The position numbers were made by a program, and so were the translations under genes. Under the pieces are notes generated by a model, which worked only from the letters and a program-made list of their open reading frames with translations, was not told the DNA's origin and did not search any database. From assembly GCA_902587295.1 (NCBI GenBank), contig CACIKS010000004.1, forward strand, positions 1 through 64,000: a stretch of DNA of 64,000 bases, in the 5' to 3' direction. Positions within the stretch are counted from its first letter, which is position 1, and every line of letters starts with the position of its first letter. Source of the stretch: an uncultured Pelagibacteraceae bacterium. Lineage in GTDB: Bacteria > Pseudomonadota > Alphaproteobacteria > Pelagibacterales > Pelagibacteraceae. Shown here piece by piece: positions 10,735 through 20,700 of the stretch.

Positions 10735-12156
10735 ATGGAAAACAAAAAAGCACTAGTATGGTTAAGAGACGATTTTAGAATAAATCGTAATAACGCATTA
10801 GTTTATGCGTCTGAAAACCATGAGCAGGTTTCAACAATCTATATTTTTAATCCTGAAGAATATGAAAACAAAAGAGAGGCACAACGTTGGTGGATTTATC
10901 ATTCACTAATAAATTTTAAACAAGAACTTTCTAAATTTAATATTTCATTAGAATTATTACTGGGAAATGAAATAAAGGTTTTAAATAAAATTAAAAAGAA
11001 CGAGGAAATATCATTATATTGGAATAAAATTCCTGAACCTGAAGAAGAAAAGAAAGAAAAGAAAATTATTAAAAATCTTGAAGAAAAAAATATAAATTAT
11101 AAGTTTTTTAAGGGAAATATTCTAAGCGAATACAAAGAGGTTACAAAAGATGATGGTACACCCTTCAAGGTTTTCACACCTTTTTGGAGAGTTGCTGAAG
11201 AAGTTTATTTAAAAAAAGTTCCTTCAAGAGACGCTAAGATAAAGAAAAAAAATAAAAAAATATTTATTTTCAAAGATTCTAGTGATTTAAATAAAGTTTT
11301 GCCTAATAAAAATTGGTTTAAAAAATTTGAAAAATATTGGATACCTTCTGAGATTAACAGTGATAAAGTATTAAAAAATTTAATTGATAAAAAGATAAAT
11401 AATTATCATAAAACGCGTGACTACCCTTCAATCGAGGGAACTTCTAAAATTTCACCTTATCTTAAACACGGACAGATACATGTAGAAACAATATGGAAAT
11501 CTTGTAATAATATCGAGAACAAAAATACTGGATATAGAAAATTTATTAATGAAATAGGTTGGAGAGAATTTTCACATAGTTTAATAAATTATTTTCCGCA
11601 AATGCTCAAAGGTAATCTTAGAAAAGAATTTGACTCTTTTCCTTGGGTTGAAAATAAAAAATATCTTGAAGCTTGGAAAAAAGGAATGACAGGTTATTCA
11701 ATAGTAGATGCGGGTATGCGTGAACTTTATGAAACTGGATGGATCCACAATAGAGTGAGAATGATTGTAGGATCATTTCTGGTCAAACACTTGCGAATAC
11801 ATTGGAAAGAAGGAGAAAAATATTTCAGGAATACTTTGCTTGATTTTAATGCCGCAAACAACGTTGCAGGTTGGCAGTGGGTTGCTGGTTGTGGTGCTGA
11901 TGCTGCTCCGTATTTTAGAATTTTTAATCCAATTCTTCAGGGAGAAAAGTTTGATAAAGATGGTACGTATGTAAAACAATGGGTTCCAGAATTAAAAAAT
12001 GTACCAGCAAAATTTATTCATCGAACGTGGGAAATGGATGAGCAGACTCAAAAGTCTATAAATATTCAAATTGGAAAAGATTATCCTCTTCCTATTGTAG
12101 ATCATGCAAAGGCAAGAGAACAAGCCCTAAAGGCTTTTGATAAAATTACTAAGTAA
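10735..12156 (+). CDS. phrB: Deoxyribodipyrimidine photolyase / cryptochrome family
   Basis: VWLRDDFRINRN N-terminus; GWREFSHSLINYFPQ, IVDAGMRELYETGWIHNRVRMIVGSFLVKHL, FNAANNVAGWQWVAGCGADAAPYFRIFNP. Confidence 0.95.
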   Translation: MENKKALVWLRDDFRINRNNALVYASENHEQVSTIYIFNPEEYENKREAQRWWIYHSLINFKQELSKFNISLELLLGNEIKVLNKIKKNEEISLYWNKIPEPEEEKKEKKIIKNLEEKNINYKFFKGNILSEYKEVTKDDGTPFKVFTPFWRVAEEVYLKKVPSRDAKIKKKNKKIFIFKDSSDLNKVLPNKNWFKKFEKYWIPSEINSDKVLKNLIDKKINNYHKTRDYPSIEGTSKISPYLKHGQIHVETIWKSCNNIENKNTGYRKFINEIGWREFSHSLINYFPQMLKGNLRKEFDSFPWVENKKYLEAWKKGMTGYSIVDAGMRELYETGWIHNRVRMIVGSFLVKHLRIHWKEGEKYFRNTLLDFNAANNVAGWQWVAGCGADAAPYFRIFNPILQGEKFDKDGTYVKQWVPELKNVPAKFIHRTWEMDEQTQKSINIQIGKDYPLPIVDHAKAREQALKAFDKITK

Positions 12157-12157
12157 A

Positions 12158-12547
12158 TTATTTATTTTTATTTTCTAAGAAGTAATCAAAACTACAAATT
12201 TGAGGTTTATTCGCAATTATGATTAATAATCCGCCAATTATCGAAACATTTTTTAAAAATATTGTAAGCTGAATACCGTCATCTAATATGTGATGAGTAT
12301 GAAATATTAATGATACTGTTAAAACAAATATCGCTAATAAGGAGGCCATAATTTTTGTTTTGTAACCTGCTATTAATAACAAAGGAACTATTATTTCAAA
12401 AGCTATAGAAGGATAAAAAAGAATTTCAGGAACTTTATGATCAGACATATACATCATACTCATATCCGGATCAAAAAATTTTCTTACAGCCTCAATTAAA
12501 AATAAAACTGATATTAAAATTCTTCCAAATACTTCTACTATATGCAT
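12158..12547 (-). CDS. DoxX family membrane protein
   Basis: 129 aa, four TM segments; GRILISVLFLIEAVRKFFDP resembles DoxX. Confidence 0.75.
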   Translation of the reverse strand: MHIVEVFGRILISVLFLIEAVRKFFDPDMSMMYMSDHKVPEILFYPSIAFEIIVPLLLIAGYKTKIMASLLAIFVLTVSLIFHTHHILDDGIQLTIFLKNVSIIGGLLIIIANKPQICSFDYFLENKNK

Positions 12548-13036
12548 TTAATTATTCTCTATTACTTCTTTCAGTTCACTGTATTCTTCGCAATTGCAAT
12601 TTTTTAAAACCGCCAACCTTTCTTTTGCTAATTCCATTCTGCCAGTTTTTACATAAAGCTCACCCAAATACTCATTTATACCATTATGATCAGGTTTAAT
12701 TTTTAAACCTGCCAAATAATATTTTTCTGCCTCTTGAAATTTACCGGTTTTTCTAAGTGTAAATCCAAGATAGTTTAAAATGTCAGGGTTATTTCTGTCA
12801 GTCTTGTAAGCTCTTTGTAATTTTTCTAGGGCCTTCACGTATAATTTATTTGCTCGATCTATTTTATTTTTTTCTTCTAATTTTTTAGCTCTCAAAACAA
12901 ATTTTTTCGCCTCAGAGTAAAGATTCATATAGTTATCACTACTTCCGCTATCACTACTAGCGGCATAAGCGGTGCCGAGATATTGAATGAAAATGAATAA
13001 GGCAACTAAAATTATAAATATTTTTTTAAACTTCAT
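12548..13036 (-). CDS. Tetratricopeptide-repeat protein, exported
   Basis: Signal peptide; TPR units (NPDILNYLGFTLRKTGKFQEAEKYYLAGLKIKPDHNGINEYLGELYVKTG). Confidence 0.85.
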   Translation of the reverse strand: MKFKKIFIILVALFIFIQYLGTAYAASSDSGSSDNYMNLYSEAKKFVLRAKKLEEKNKIDRANKLYVKALEKLQRAYKTDRNNPDILNYLGFTLRKTGKFQEAEKYYLAGLKIKPDHNGINEYLGELYVKTGRMELAKERLAVLKNCNCEEYSELKEVIENN

Positions 13037-13135
13037 TTAGTGTTATTGTATTAATCTTTTCAAATTATATACAATATACATTCAGTCGCACATATTTTGT
13101 CATTGGATTTATATAATAACTATATATAGTTAAAT

Positions 13136-14197
13136 ATGGAAAGCATTAAAGATTCGCTCACATTTGATGATGTAAGTTTAGTACCTCAACACTCCTCTAT
13201 TGTTCCAAATGAAACAATAACATCTGTTGAGTTGTTTAAAAATCTTAAATTAAAAATTCCCTTGATTTCCTCTGCAATGGATACAGTCACTGAGTCAAAG
13301 ATGGCAATTGCAATTGGAAAACTTGGTGGAATAGGTGTTATTCATAGAAATCTTTCAATAGAAAAACAAGTACAAGAGGTTAGAAAAGTAAAAAGATTTA
13401 AACTTCCTGTTGGTGCCGCAATTGGTGTTAGTAATCATGATTTAGATAGAGCAAGAAAGCTAAACAAAGCTAATGTTGATCTTATAGTTATAGATACTGC
13501 CCATGGCCATACAAATAAAGTTTCAAAAACTATACAAAAAATAAAAAAAATAATTAAAAAAATTCCTATTTGTGCGGGAAATATTGCAACAGGAAAAGCA
13601 GCAAAATTTCTAGCTGACTCTGGAGTTGATATTATTAAAGTTGGAATTGGACCAGGATCAATATGCACTACAAGACTTGTAGCCGGTGTAGGTGTTCCAC
13701 AATTAAGTGCTGTAATAGAGGTAAAAAATGCACTCAGAAACAAAAAAACAAAAATAATTTCTGATGGGGGTATTAAATTCTCAGGTGACCTTGCTAAAGC
13801 TATTGGAGCTGGCGCAGACGCTATAATGATAGGCTCACTTTTTTCAGGGACATTGGAAAGTCCAGGTAAAATATTAAAACGTAAAGGGAAACTTTACAAA
13901 AGCTTTAGAGGAATGGGTTCTGCTGGAGCTATGGCTGTTGGATCAGCAGATAGATATTATCAAAAAAAATTTAAAGATCTTTCGAAATTTGTTCCTGAAG
14001 GAGTTGAGGGAATTGTTAGATTTAAAGGCCCGGTGAATAAAATTATATACAATTTGGTTGGAGGGTTAAGATCATCAATGGGTTATCTTGGCGCGAAAAC
14101 ATTGAAAGATTTACAAAATAAAAGTGAGTTTGTAAAAATTACTAAAGCAGGCTTTTACGAAAGTATGGTTCATAACGTTGATCAAGTAGTTAAGTAA
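13136..14197 (+). CDS. guaB: IMP dehydrogenase, CBS-less short form
   Basis: 353 aa; [32 protein letters not shown] catalytic loop, [26 protein letters not shown]; the CBS pair is absent between VRKVKRF and [10 protein letters not shown]. Confidence 0.95.
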   Translation: MESIKDSLTFDDVSLVPQHSSIVPNETITSVELFKNLKLKIPLISSAMDTVTESKMAIAIGKLGGIGVIHRNLSIEKQVQEVRKVKRFKLPVGAAIGVSNHDLDRARKLNKANVDLIVIDTAHGHTNKVSKTIQKIKKIIKKIPICAGNIATGKAAKFLADSGVDIIKVGIGPGSICTTRLVAGVGVPQLSAVIEVKNALRNKKTKIISDGGIKFSGDLAKAIGAGADAIMIGSLFSGTLESPGKILKRKGKLYKSFRGMGSAGAMAVGSADRYYQKKFKDLSKFVPEGVEGIVRFKGPVNKIIYNLVGGLRSSMGYLGAKTLKDLQNKSEFVKITKAGFYESMVHNVDQVVK

Positions 14198-14199
14198 AA

Positions 14200-15747
14200 A
14201 TGAATCAACAAAATTTACAAAAAATTATTATAATAGATTATGGTTCACAGGTAACACAACTTATTGCAAGAAAAGTTAGAGAAATTGGTGTGTACTCAGA
14301 AATTATTAATTTTAATCAAGCTAAAAAAATTAAAAAAAACCATCTAATTAAAGGAATTATTTTATCTGGAGGACCACTGACTATAACAAGTAGCAATCCT
14401 CTAAATTTGCCTAACCATATTTTAAATTTAGAAAAACCTATTCTTGGAATTTGTTATGGCCATCAAATATTGGCAAAAAAGTTTGGTGGTAAAGTAAAAA
14501 TCTCTAAAACAAGAGAATTTGGCTTTGCGAAAATTAAAAGTGATAAAAGATGTCCTTTAACTAAAAACTTTTTCAAGAATAAAAAAAATTCAGTTTGGAT
14601 GAGCCACCAAGATATTGTGACTAAAATACCAACTGGATTTAAAAAAATAGCCTCAACAGAAAACTCAAAATTTGCTATCATATCAAATGAAAAGAAGAAA
14701 TTTTATGGGGTACAGTTTCACCCAGAGGTTACTCATACAGAAAATGGAAAGATTATTTTAAAAAATTTTGTATTAAATATATGCAAATCAAAGAAAATGT
14801 GGAGCCTTAGAAAACAAAAAGACTTAATAATTAGTAAAATCAAGGACAAAGTAAAAAATGAAAAAGTAATATGTGCTTTATCCGGAGGCGTTGATAGTAG
14901 TGTTGTTGCATTTTTATTAAATAAAGCAATTGGAAAAAAATTAAAATGTGTTTTCATTAATACTGGTCTTCTCAGAAAAAACGAGGAAAAAGATGTAATA
15001 AAAAGTTTTAAAAAAAAATTGAAATCTAGTTTAATTTATGTTGATGCATCTAAACTTTTCTTAAGTAAATTGAAAAATATCTCAGAACCTGAAGTAAAAA
15101 GGAAAATTATTGGAAAACTTTTCATAAAGTTATTTGAACGTAAGGCTAAAAAAATAAAATTTTTGGCCCAGGGTACTTTGTATCCAGATTTAATAGAGAG
15201 CAGGTCTGTTACTGGAAGCCCTACTTCAAAAATTAAATCACATCATAATGTTGGTGGATTACCAAAAAATTTGAAGTTTTCATTGGTAGAACCTTTGAAA
15301 ACATTATTTAAAGACGAAGTTAGAAAATTAGGAAAAGAATTATCTGTACCTAAAAATATCCTTCTTAGACACCCGTTCCCAGGACCCGGGCTTGCCATAA
15401 GGATACCAGGAAAAATTTCAAAATATAAAATTAAAGTATTACAGGAAGCAGATTTTATATTTATTGATGAATTAAAAAAATCAAATCTTTACCATAAGAT
15501 TTGGCAAGCTTATGCGGCTCTACTCCCTTTAAAAACTGTTGGTGTTATGGGAGACAGTAGAACCTATGAATATACATGTATGTTAAGAGCAGTTACATCA
15601 CATGATGGTATGACAGCAGACTTTTATAATTTTGATAAAACTTTTATACAGAAAGTATCTAATAGAATTATTAATTCTGTTAATGGAATTAATAGAGTAT
15701 TATATGATGTAACTTCGAAACCCCCGAGCACTATTGAATTGGAATAA
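14200..15747 (+). CDS. guaA: GMP synthase (glutamine-hydrolysing)
   Basis: GATase motif GICYGHQ, PP-loop [23 protein letters not shown]-terminal [10 protein letters not shown]. Confidence 0.97.
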   Translation: MNQQNLQKIIIIDYGSQVTQLIARKVREIGVYSEIINFNQAKKIKKNHLIKGIILSGGPLTITSSNPLNLPNHILNLEKPILGICYGHQILAKKFGGKVKISKTREFGFAKIKSDKRCPLTKNFFKNKKNSVWMSHQDIVTKIPTGFKKIASTENSKFAIISNEKKKFYGVQFHPEVTHTENGKIILKNFVLNICKSKKMWSLRKQKDLIISKIKDKVKNEKVICALSGGVDSSVVAFLLNKAIGKKLKCVFINTGLLRKNEEKDVIKSFKKKLKSSLIYVDASKLFLSKLKNISEPEVKRKIIGKLFIKLFERKAKKIKFLAQGTLYPDLIESRSVTGSPTSKIKSHHNVGGLPKNLKFSLVEPLKTLFKDEVRKLGKELSVPKNILLRHPFPGPGLAIRIPGKISKYKIKVLQEADFIFIDELKKSNLYHKIWQAYAALLPLKTVGVMGDSRTYEYTCMLRAVTSHDGMTADFYNFDKTFIQKVSNRIINSVNGINRVLYDVTSKPPSTIELE

Positions 15748-15749
15748 AA

Positions 15750-16523
15750 TTATATGAATTTCTTTAATTGATCTAAAGATTTTAATGAAACATTTGAGTT
15801 TATTAATCCATCTTTAATTTCTTGAGCAGTTTTAACAGCGCTCTTTCCATCACTATGAACACAAACAGAATCAATTTCACACGGAATCTGTTTACCCGAG
15901 AAACAATTTAAAGCTTGGTTTTTAACCATTTTAATAACATGTTTTTTTGCTGCTTCTGGATCAGTTATAAGTGCATTTTTCTTTAATCTTGAGACTAAAT
16001 TACCATCATCTTCATAATTTCTATCAGCAAAAATTTCTGCCGCAACTTTCATATTAAGTTTTTTCCCCGCCTTCTCCATTTGTGATCCTGTAGGAACTAA
16101 AAAAATCAAATCTTTATTTGCGTCGATAATAGATTTTGAAATTACACTTGCTAATTCAAAATCCTCACATGCCATATTATTTAATGCACCGTGAGGTTTG
16201 ACATGTGTAACCTTCATTGAATTTTTCTCAGCAATTTCAGATAAAATATTAATTTGATCTATTATTAATTTATTAATTTCTTTAGAAGTTAGATTTAACC
16301 TTTTTCTTCCAAAATTTTCTGGATCATTAAATGAAGGATGTGCGCCTATGCTAACACCATTTTTTTTTGAAATTTCTACTGTTTTTTTCATAGTAGGTTC
16401 ATCCCCAGCATGGTACCCGCAGGCAACATTAGCTGAATTAACTATACTTAATAATAAAGGGTCATTTTCTGTGGAACAGAACTTTGAGGTTTCACCAAGA
16501 TCACAATTAATATTAATTTCCAT
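15750..16523 (-). CDS. pxpA: 5-oxoprolinase subunit PxpA (LamB/YcsF family)
   Basis: MEININCDLGE, ANVACGYHAGDEPTM, GAHPSFND, THVKPHGALNNMA. Confidence 0.93.
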   Translation of the reverse strand: MEININCDLGETSKFCSTENDPLLLSIVNSANVACGYHAGDEPTMKKTVEISKKNGVSIGAHPSFNDPENFGRKRLNLTSKEINKLIIDQINILSEIAEKNSMKVTHVKPHGALNNMACEDFELASVISKSIIDANKDLIFLVPTGSQMEKAGKKLNMKVAAEIFADRNYEDDGNLVSRLKKNALITDPEAAKKHVIKMVKNQALNCFSGKQIPCEIDSVCVHSDGKSAVKTAQEIKDGLINSNVSLKSLDQLKKFI

Positions 16524-16560
16524 ATTATAAACCTTTATATAATATCTATTATATCAATTT

Positions 16561-17250
16561 ATGCTAAAAAAAATAAGCAATATTGGAGACTGTGGCATCA
16601 CTTGCGATTTTGGTGATGAAGTCAATAAACACACAAATAAAGAGGTAATAAAACTTTTTAATTTTATTCAAGAGTCAGTAAATAGTAGAAAAATTAAAGG
16701 AATATTAAATTATACACCTTCATATAATAAATTAATAATTAATTTTGAATTAGGGCAAATTAAATCAAATGAAATAATAGAATTTATTAAGAGTAGCGAT
16801 TATTCAAAAATAAATTTACCTGAAAATACAAAAATTGTAGAAATCCCAATATGTTATGATGAAGAATTTGCCTTAGATATAAAAAGATTAGAAGAAAAAA
16901 CTAAATTAAATTTTAAAGAGATTGTATCAAAGCATCTTGAAACAAATTTTTTCGTTTATATGATAGGTTTTGTACCAGGACAACCTTTTCTTGGCGATCT
17001 TAATGAAAATCTTTATCACGATAGGCTAGATACACCGCGCATAAAAATTAATAAAGGTTCTGTAGGTATAGTTGAAAAATTCTGCACTATATACACATTC
17101 GAAAGTCCTGGTGGATGGAATATAATTGGAAGAACCCCATTTGAACTATTTAATATAAACAAAACAAACACAAGTACCCTGTCACCTGGGGATACTGTAA
17201 AATTTAAGTCTATATCAAAAAAAGAATTTGGTTTATTTAAAAATGAATAA
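16561..17250 (+). CDS. pxpB: 5-oxoprolinase subunit PxpB (KipI family)
   Basis: GFVPGQPFLGDL, SPGGWNIIGRTP are KipI/PxpB motifs; next to pxpC and pxpA. Confidence 0.92.
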   Translation: MLKKISNIGDCGITCDFGDEVNKHTNKEVIKLFNFIQESVNSRKIKGILNYTPSYNKLIINFELGQIKSNEIIEFIKSSDYSKINLPENTKIVEIPICYDEEFALDIKRLEEKTKLNFKEIVSKHLETNFFVYMIGFVPGQPFLGDLNENLYHDRLDTPRIKINKGSVGIVEKFCTIYTFESPGGWNIIGRTPFELFNINKTNTSTLSPGDTVKFKSISKKEFGLFKNE

Positions 17251-18166
17251 TTATTTTAAAGTTTTGAGACCAGGAATTAATTCAACTTTTCAAGATCTAG
17301 GTAGATTTGGATTACAGCATTTAGGTATTGTTGCAAGTGGATGTATGGATCAATTATCATTTTATCATTCAAATAAATTAGTCGGCAATAAAATATCAGA
17401 AGGAGCTTTGGAGTTTGCATATCAGGGGCCATTAATTGAAATGAAAGGAGAAACCGCATTGGTAGCTATTTCAGGAAAAGTTAATTTTAACGTAATCAAA
17501 ACAAATGGCGAAACAATCAAAGGAATATCTAATGAAAGTTTTTTAATTTCTAATGGAGATAAGATTGATATTTTATCAACAATTAATTCTGTCTATGGAT
17601 ATTTTTCAATCTTTGGTGGCTTTAAAATTGAAGAGGTTAAAGGAAGCGTATCAACATTGGTTAGAGCAAAAATTGGTCCAAATAATGGAAATAAACTAAA
17701 AGTTGATGATAAAATTTTTTTTAACAAATCTAATCAAGTAGACAAACTAAAGAAAATTAAATTTGATTTTGATAAAGATAATACCATTAGAGTTATGAAG
17801 GGGTTGCAATGTCATTATTTTTCAAAAAAAAGCCAAGAGGATTTTTTTTCAAAAGAATATAAAGTCACAAAATTAACAGATCGAATGGGAATGAGATTAG
17901 AAGGCCAAAAACTTGAAAACACTGTTAACAAAAATATTAAATCTGAAGGGATCACAAAAGGATCTATACAAGTTCCTGGTGATGGCCAACCCATAATTCT
18001 TCTCTCAGATCATCCAACTATCGGTGGGTATCCTAAAATAGCAAATGTGATAACAGCTGACTATGATAAATTGGTTCAAAAAACTCCTGGTACAATTATT
18101 AAATTCAAATTGGTCAATTTGGCTGTTGCGGAAAATGCTTTTCAAGACTATGTAAGAAAATTCTAA
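17228..18166 (+). CDS. pxpC: 5-oxoprolinase subunit PxpC (KipA family)
   Basis: LRPGINSTFQDLGRFGLQHLGI, LLSDHPTIGGYPKIANV. Confidence 0.92.
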   Translation: MVYLKMNNYFKVLRPGINSTFQDLGRFGLQHLGIVASGCMDQLSFYHSNKLVGNKISEGALEFAYQGPLIEMKGETALVAISGKVNFNVIKTNGETIKGISNESFLISNGDKIDILSTINSVYGYFSIFGGFKIEEVKGSVSTLVRAKIGPNNGNKLKVDDKIFFNKSNQVDKLKKIKFDFDKDNTIRVMKGLQCHYFSKKSQEDFFSKEYKVTKLTDRMGMRLEGQKLENTVNKNIKSEGITKGSIQVPGDGQPIILLSDHPTIGGYPKIANVITADYDKLVQKTPGTIIKFKLVNLAVAENAFQDYVRKF

Positions 18167-19024
18167 ATGAATTTTGTTTATAAAATACCCGGACCTTTAC
18201 TTATTCTTACAGGTGGATTTTGTTTAAGTTGGGGCGGACTAATTTTAAGATCTTTTGAAAGCGCAACTATCTGGCAAATTCTTTTTTATAGATCAATATT
18301 TTTTCTCTGGGTGTTAATAGCTTTTATTTTGTTAACTTACGGAAAAAAAACGTTAAAAAAAGTTAAAGAGGCAGGAGTTCCTGGCTTTATAGGAGGAATA
18401 TTTTTATCAACAAACTTTGTTGCCTATATGTATTCTATGATGGAAACGACTGTTGCTAATGTAGTTTTCATTATCAGCACTCAAACAGTTTTTTTACCAA
18501 TAGTAGCCTATATTTTTTTAAAAGAAAAAATTTCACCTCGAGGATATGTTGCAATTGTATTGGCAATGATTGGTGTAACTTTAATGATCGGTGACTCATT
18601 AGGAACTGGATCTTTAAAAGGAAATTTAGCTGCTTTGACTATCCCGATTAACTTTTCGGTTTTAATTTTAATTATTAGAAAATATCCAAAAGTAGATATG
18701 ATACCTGCAATATTTTATGCAGGAATATTAAGTTGCCTATATGGTTTATTTTTACTTGAAGATTTATCCATATCAACAAAAGATATTTGGTTATCATTTT
18801 TGCTTGGTGTTCCTCAATTAGCTTTTGGTTTTATTTTTATAACGATAGGTTCCAGAACAACCCCCGCAGTAATGGTAGGTTTATTAATGCTAATGGAATC
18901 TATATTTGCCCCAATATGGGTTTGGCTATTTTATAATGAAATACCACCAATAAGTGTACTAGTTGGAGGAATGATTATTCTTTCTGCTGTAGTAATGAAA
19001 AGCTTAGATTACAAAAAAGTATAA
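18167..19024 (+). CDS. DMT superfamily transporter (EamA family)
   Basis: Ten hydrophobic segments, paired EamA-like repeats. Confidence 0.85.
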   Translation: MNFVYKIPGPLLILTGGFCLSWGGLILRSFESATIWQILFYRSIFFLWVLIAFILLTYGKKTLKKVKEAGVPGFIGGIFLSTNFVAYMYSMMETTVANVVFIISTQTVFLPIVAYIFLKEKISPRGYVAIVLAMIGVTLMIGDSLGTGSLKGNLAALTIPINFSVLILIIRKYPKVDMIPAIFYAGILSCLYGLFLLEDLSISTKDIWLSFLLGVPQLAFGFIFITIGSRTTPAVMVGLLMLMESIFAPIWVWLFYNEIPPISVLVGGMIILSAVVMKSLDYKKV

Positions 19025-19051
19025 TTAATAAATATTTTGTGTTATAAAAAA

Positions 19052-19218
19052 GGGATAACGGGAGAGACTATTTAAATATAGCGCCGAAGGAGCAACCCCC
19101 CGGAAACTCTCAGGCAAAAGGACCGTTATTGTAATAACTCTGGAAAGCAGGCTTTAGCCTCACCGAAGGAGCAAATCTCTCAGGTTCTTGGACAGATGGG
19201 GATGAAAAGGGTTATTAC
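19052..19218 (+). ncRNA. Tandem glycine riboswitch upstream of gcvT-gcvH-gcvP
   Basis: Two aptamer units: GGGAGAGA..GCGCCGAAGGAGCAA..CTCTCAGGCAAAAGGACCG and CTCTGGAAAGCAG..CACCGAAGGAGCAA..CTCTCAGGTTCTTGGACAGA; ends just before gcvT. Confidence 0.95.
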
Positions 19219-19221
19219 AAA

Positions 19222-20310
19222 ATGGAAAAAACAGCTTTATATAATTTTCATAAAAATTTAGGAGCTAAATTTGTTCCTTTCGCAGGTTACGAAATGCCTA
19301 TTCAGTATAAAGATGGAATAGTCAAAGAACATATTAATACAAGACAGTCGGCTGGTTTTTTTGATGTATCACATATGGGTCAGTTTTTTGTCTCTGGAGG
19401 TCGATCAACAGAACTTAGTTTAGAAAAAATCATACCATTAGATTTTAAAGAAATTAAGATGAACCAGTCTAAATATTCCTTCTTAATTAATGATGAAGGA
19501 GGAGTTATAGATGATCTTATTATAACAAGAGTTGAAAATGGTTTTAACATTATATTGAATGCAGCTTGCAAGGATAACGATATTAAAGAAATTGCAAAGT
19601 GTCTAAATTCCGAAAGCAAATACGAATTAAGAAAAGATTTATCTCTTATAGCTTTACAAGGTCCTAAAGCGGAAACAATTCTCGAAACAATTATAAAAGG
19701 TGTAAAAGAACTCAAATTTATGAATGGTAATTATTTTAAATTTCTTGAAAAGAAAATTTACATAACTCGTTCTGGTTACACTGGCGAAGATGGTTTTGAG
19801 ATTTCAGTTCCAAATGTAATTGTTGAAAATCTTATCAAACTACTTACAGATAAAGATGCTAAACCTATAGGTTTGGGAGCGAGGGATACACTTAGATTAG
19901 AAGCGGGTTTATGTTTGTATGGTCATGAATTAAATCAAGAGATTAATCCGATTCAAGCAAATTTAAAATGGGCAATTTCAAAAAAGAGAAGAGAAACCGG
20001 AGGATTCAAAGGCTGGGAAAATATTAAAAAAGATTTACAAAACGGAGTTTCTAAAATTAGAGTTGGCGTTAAACCAACAGGTAAAATTATCGCAAGAGAG
20101 GGTACAAAAATTTATTCTAATACTGGTGAGGAAATAGGAATTATAACAAGCGGTACATATGGACCAAGCGTGAATAGTCCAGTTGCCATGGGATATGTAA
20201 AAAGTAAATTTTCAGAAATTGATAATAAAATTTTAATAGAGGTAAGAGGAAAAAAGCATGAGGCCAAAGTATCCAAATTACCGTTTTATAAAAAGAGTTA
20301 TGTCAAATAG
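19222..20310 (+). CDS. gcvT: Aminomethyltransferase, glycine cleavage T protein
   Basis: [48 protein letters not shown]. Confidence 0.97.
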   Translation: MEKTALYNFHKNLGAKFVPFAGYEMPIQYKDGIVKEHINTRQSAGFFDVSHMGQFFVSGGRSTELSLEKIIPLDFKEIKMNQSKYSFLINDEGGVIDDLIITRVENGFNIILNAACKDNDIKEIAKCLNSESKYELRKDLSLIALQGPKAETILETIIKGVKELKFMNGNYFKFLEKKIYITRSGYTGEDGFEISVPNVIVENLIKLLTDKDAKPIGLGARDTLRLEAGLCLYGHELNQEINPIQANLKWAISKKRRETGGFKGWENIKKDLQNGVSKIRVGVKPTGKIIAREGTKIYSNTGEEIGIITSGTYGPSVNSPVAMGYVKSKFSEIDNKILIEVRGKKHEAKVSKLPFYKKSYVK

Positions 20311-20318
20311 GAGGATGT

Positions 20319-20699
20319 ATGAGTGAAAAAAAATATTCAAAAAAACATGAATGGATTATGTTAGACGGTGAGTCTGCAACTGTGGGCATTAGCAAGCATG
20401 CAACAGAAATGCTTGGTGACATCGTTTTTGTTGAATTGCCCGAGAAAGGTAAGAGCTTAAACAAAGAAGAAAAAGCTGCTGTAGTAGAGTCCACAAAGGC
20501 TGCGAGCGATGTTTACACGCCAGTATCTGGAGAAATTATGGAAACAAATCAACCAATTGTTGATGACCCATCAAATGTAAATAAAGATCCAGAAAATAAT
20601 GGTTGGTTTTTTAAAATCAAAGTTAAAGATAAATCAGAGTTAGATTCTTTAATGAGCCAGCCAGATTACGAAAAATTTGTAAAGGACAATCCAAATTAA
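20319..20699 (+). CDS. gcvH: Glycine cleavage system H protein
   Basis: 126 aa; KKHEWI, lipoyl-lysine motif [19 protein letters not shown]. Confidence 0.97.
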   Translation: MSEKKYSKKHEWIMLDGESATVGISKHATEMLGDIVFVELPEKGKSLNKEEKAAVVESTKAASDVYTPVSGEIMETNQPIVDDPSNVNKDPENNGWFFKIKVKDKSELDSLMSQPDYEKFVKDNPN

Positions 20700-20700
20700 C

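Noticed and set aside
13435-13743. 102-aa minus-strand ORF inside guaB
   Set aside because: Shadow ORF across the conserved IMPDH core.
19380-19715. 111-aa minus-strand ORF inside gcvT
   Set aside because: Shadow ORF antisense to a well-recognised gene, with no recognisable motif.
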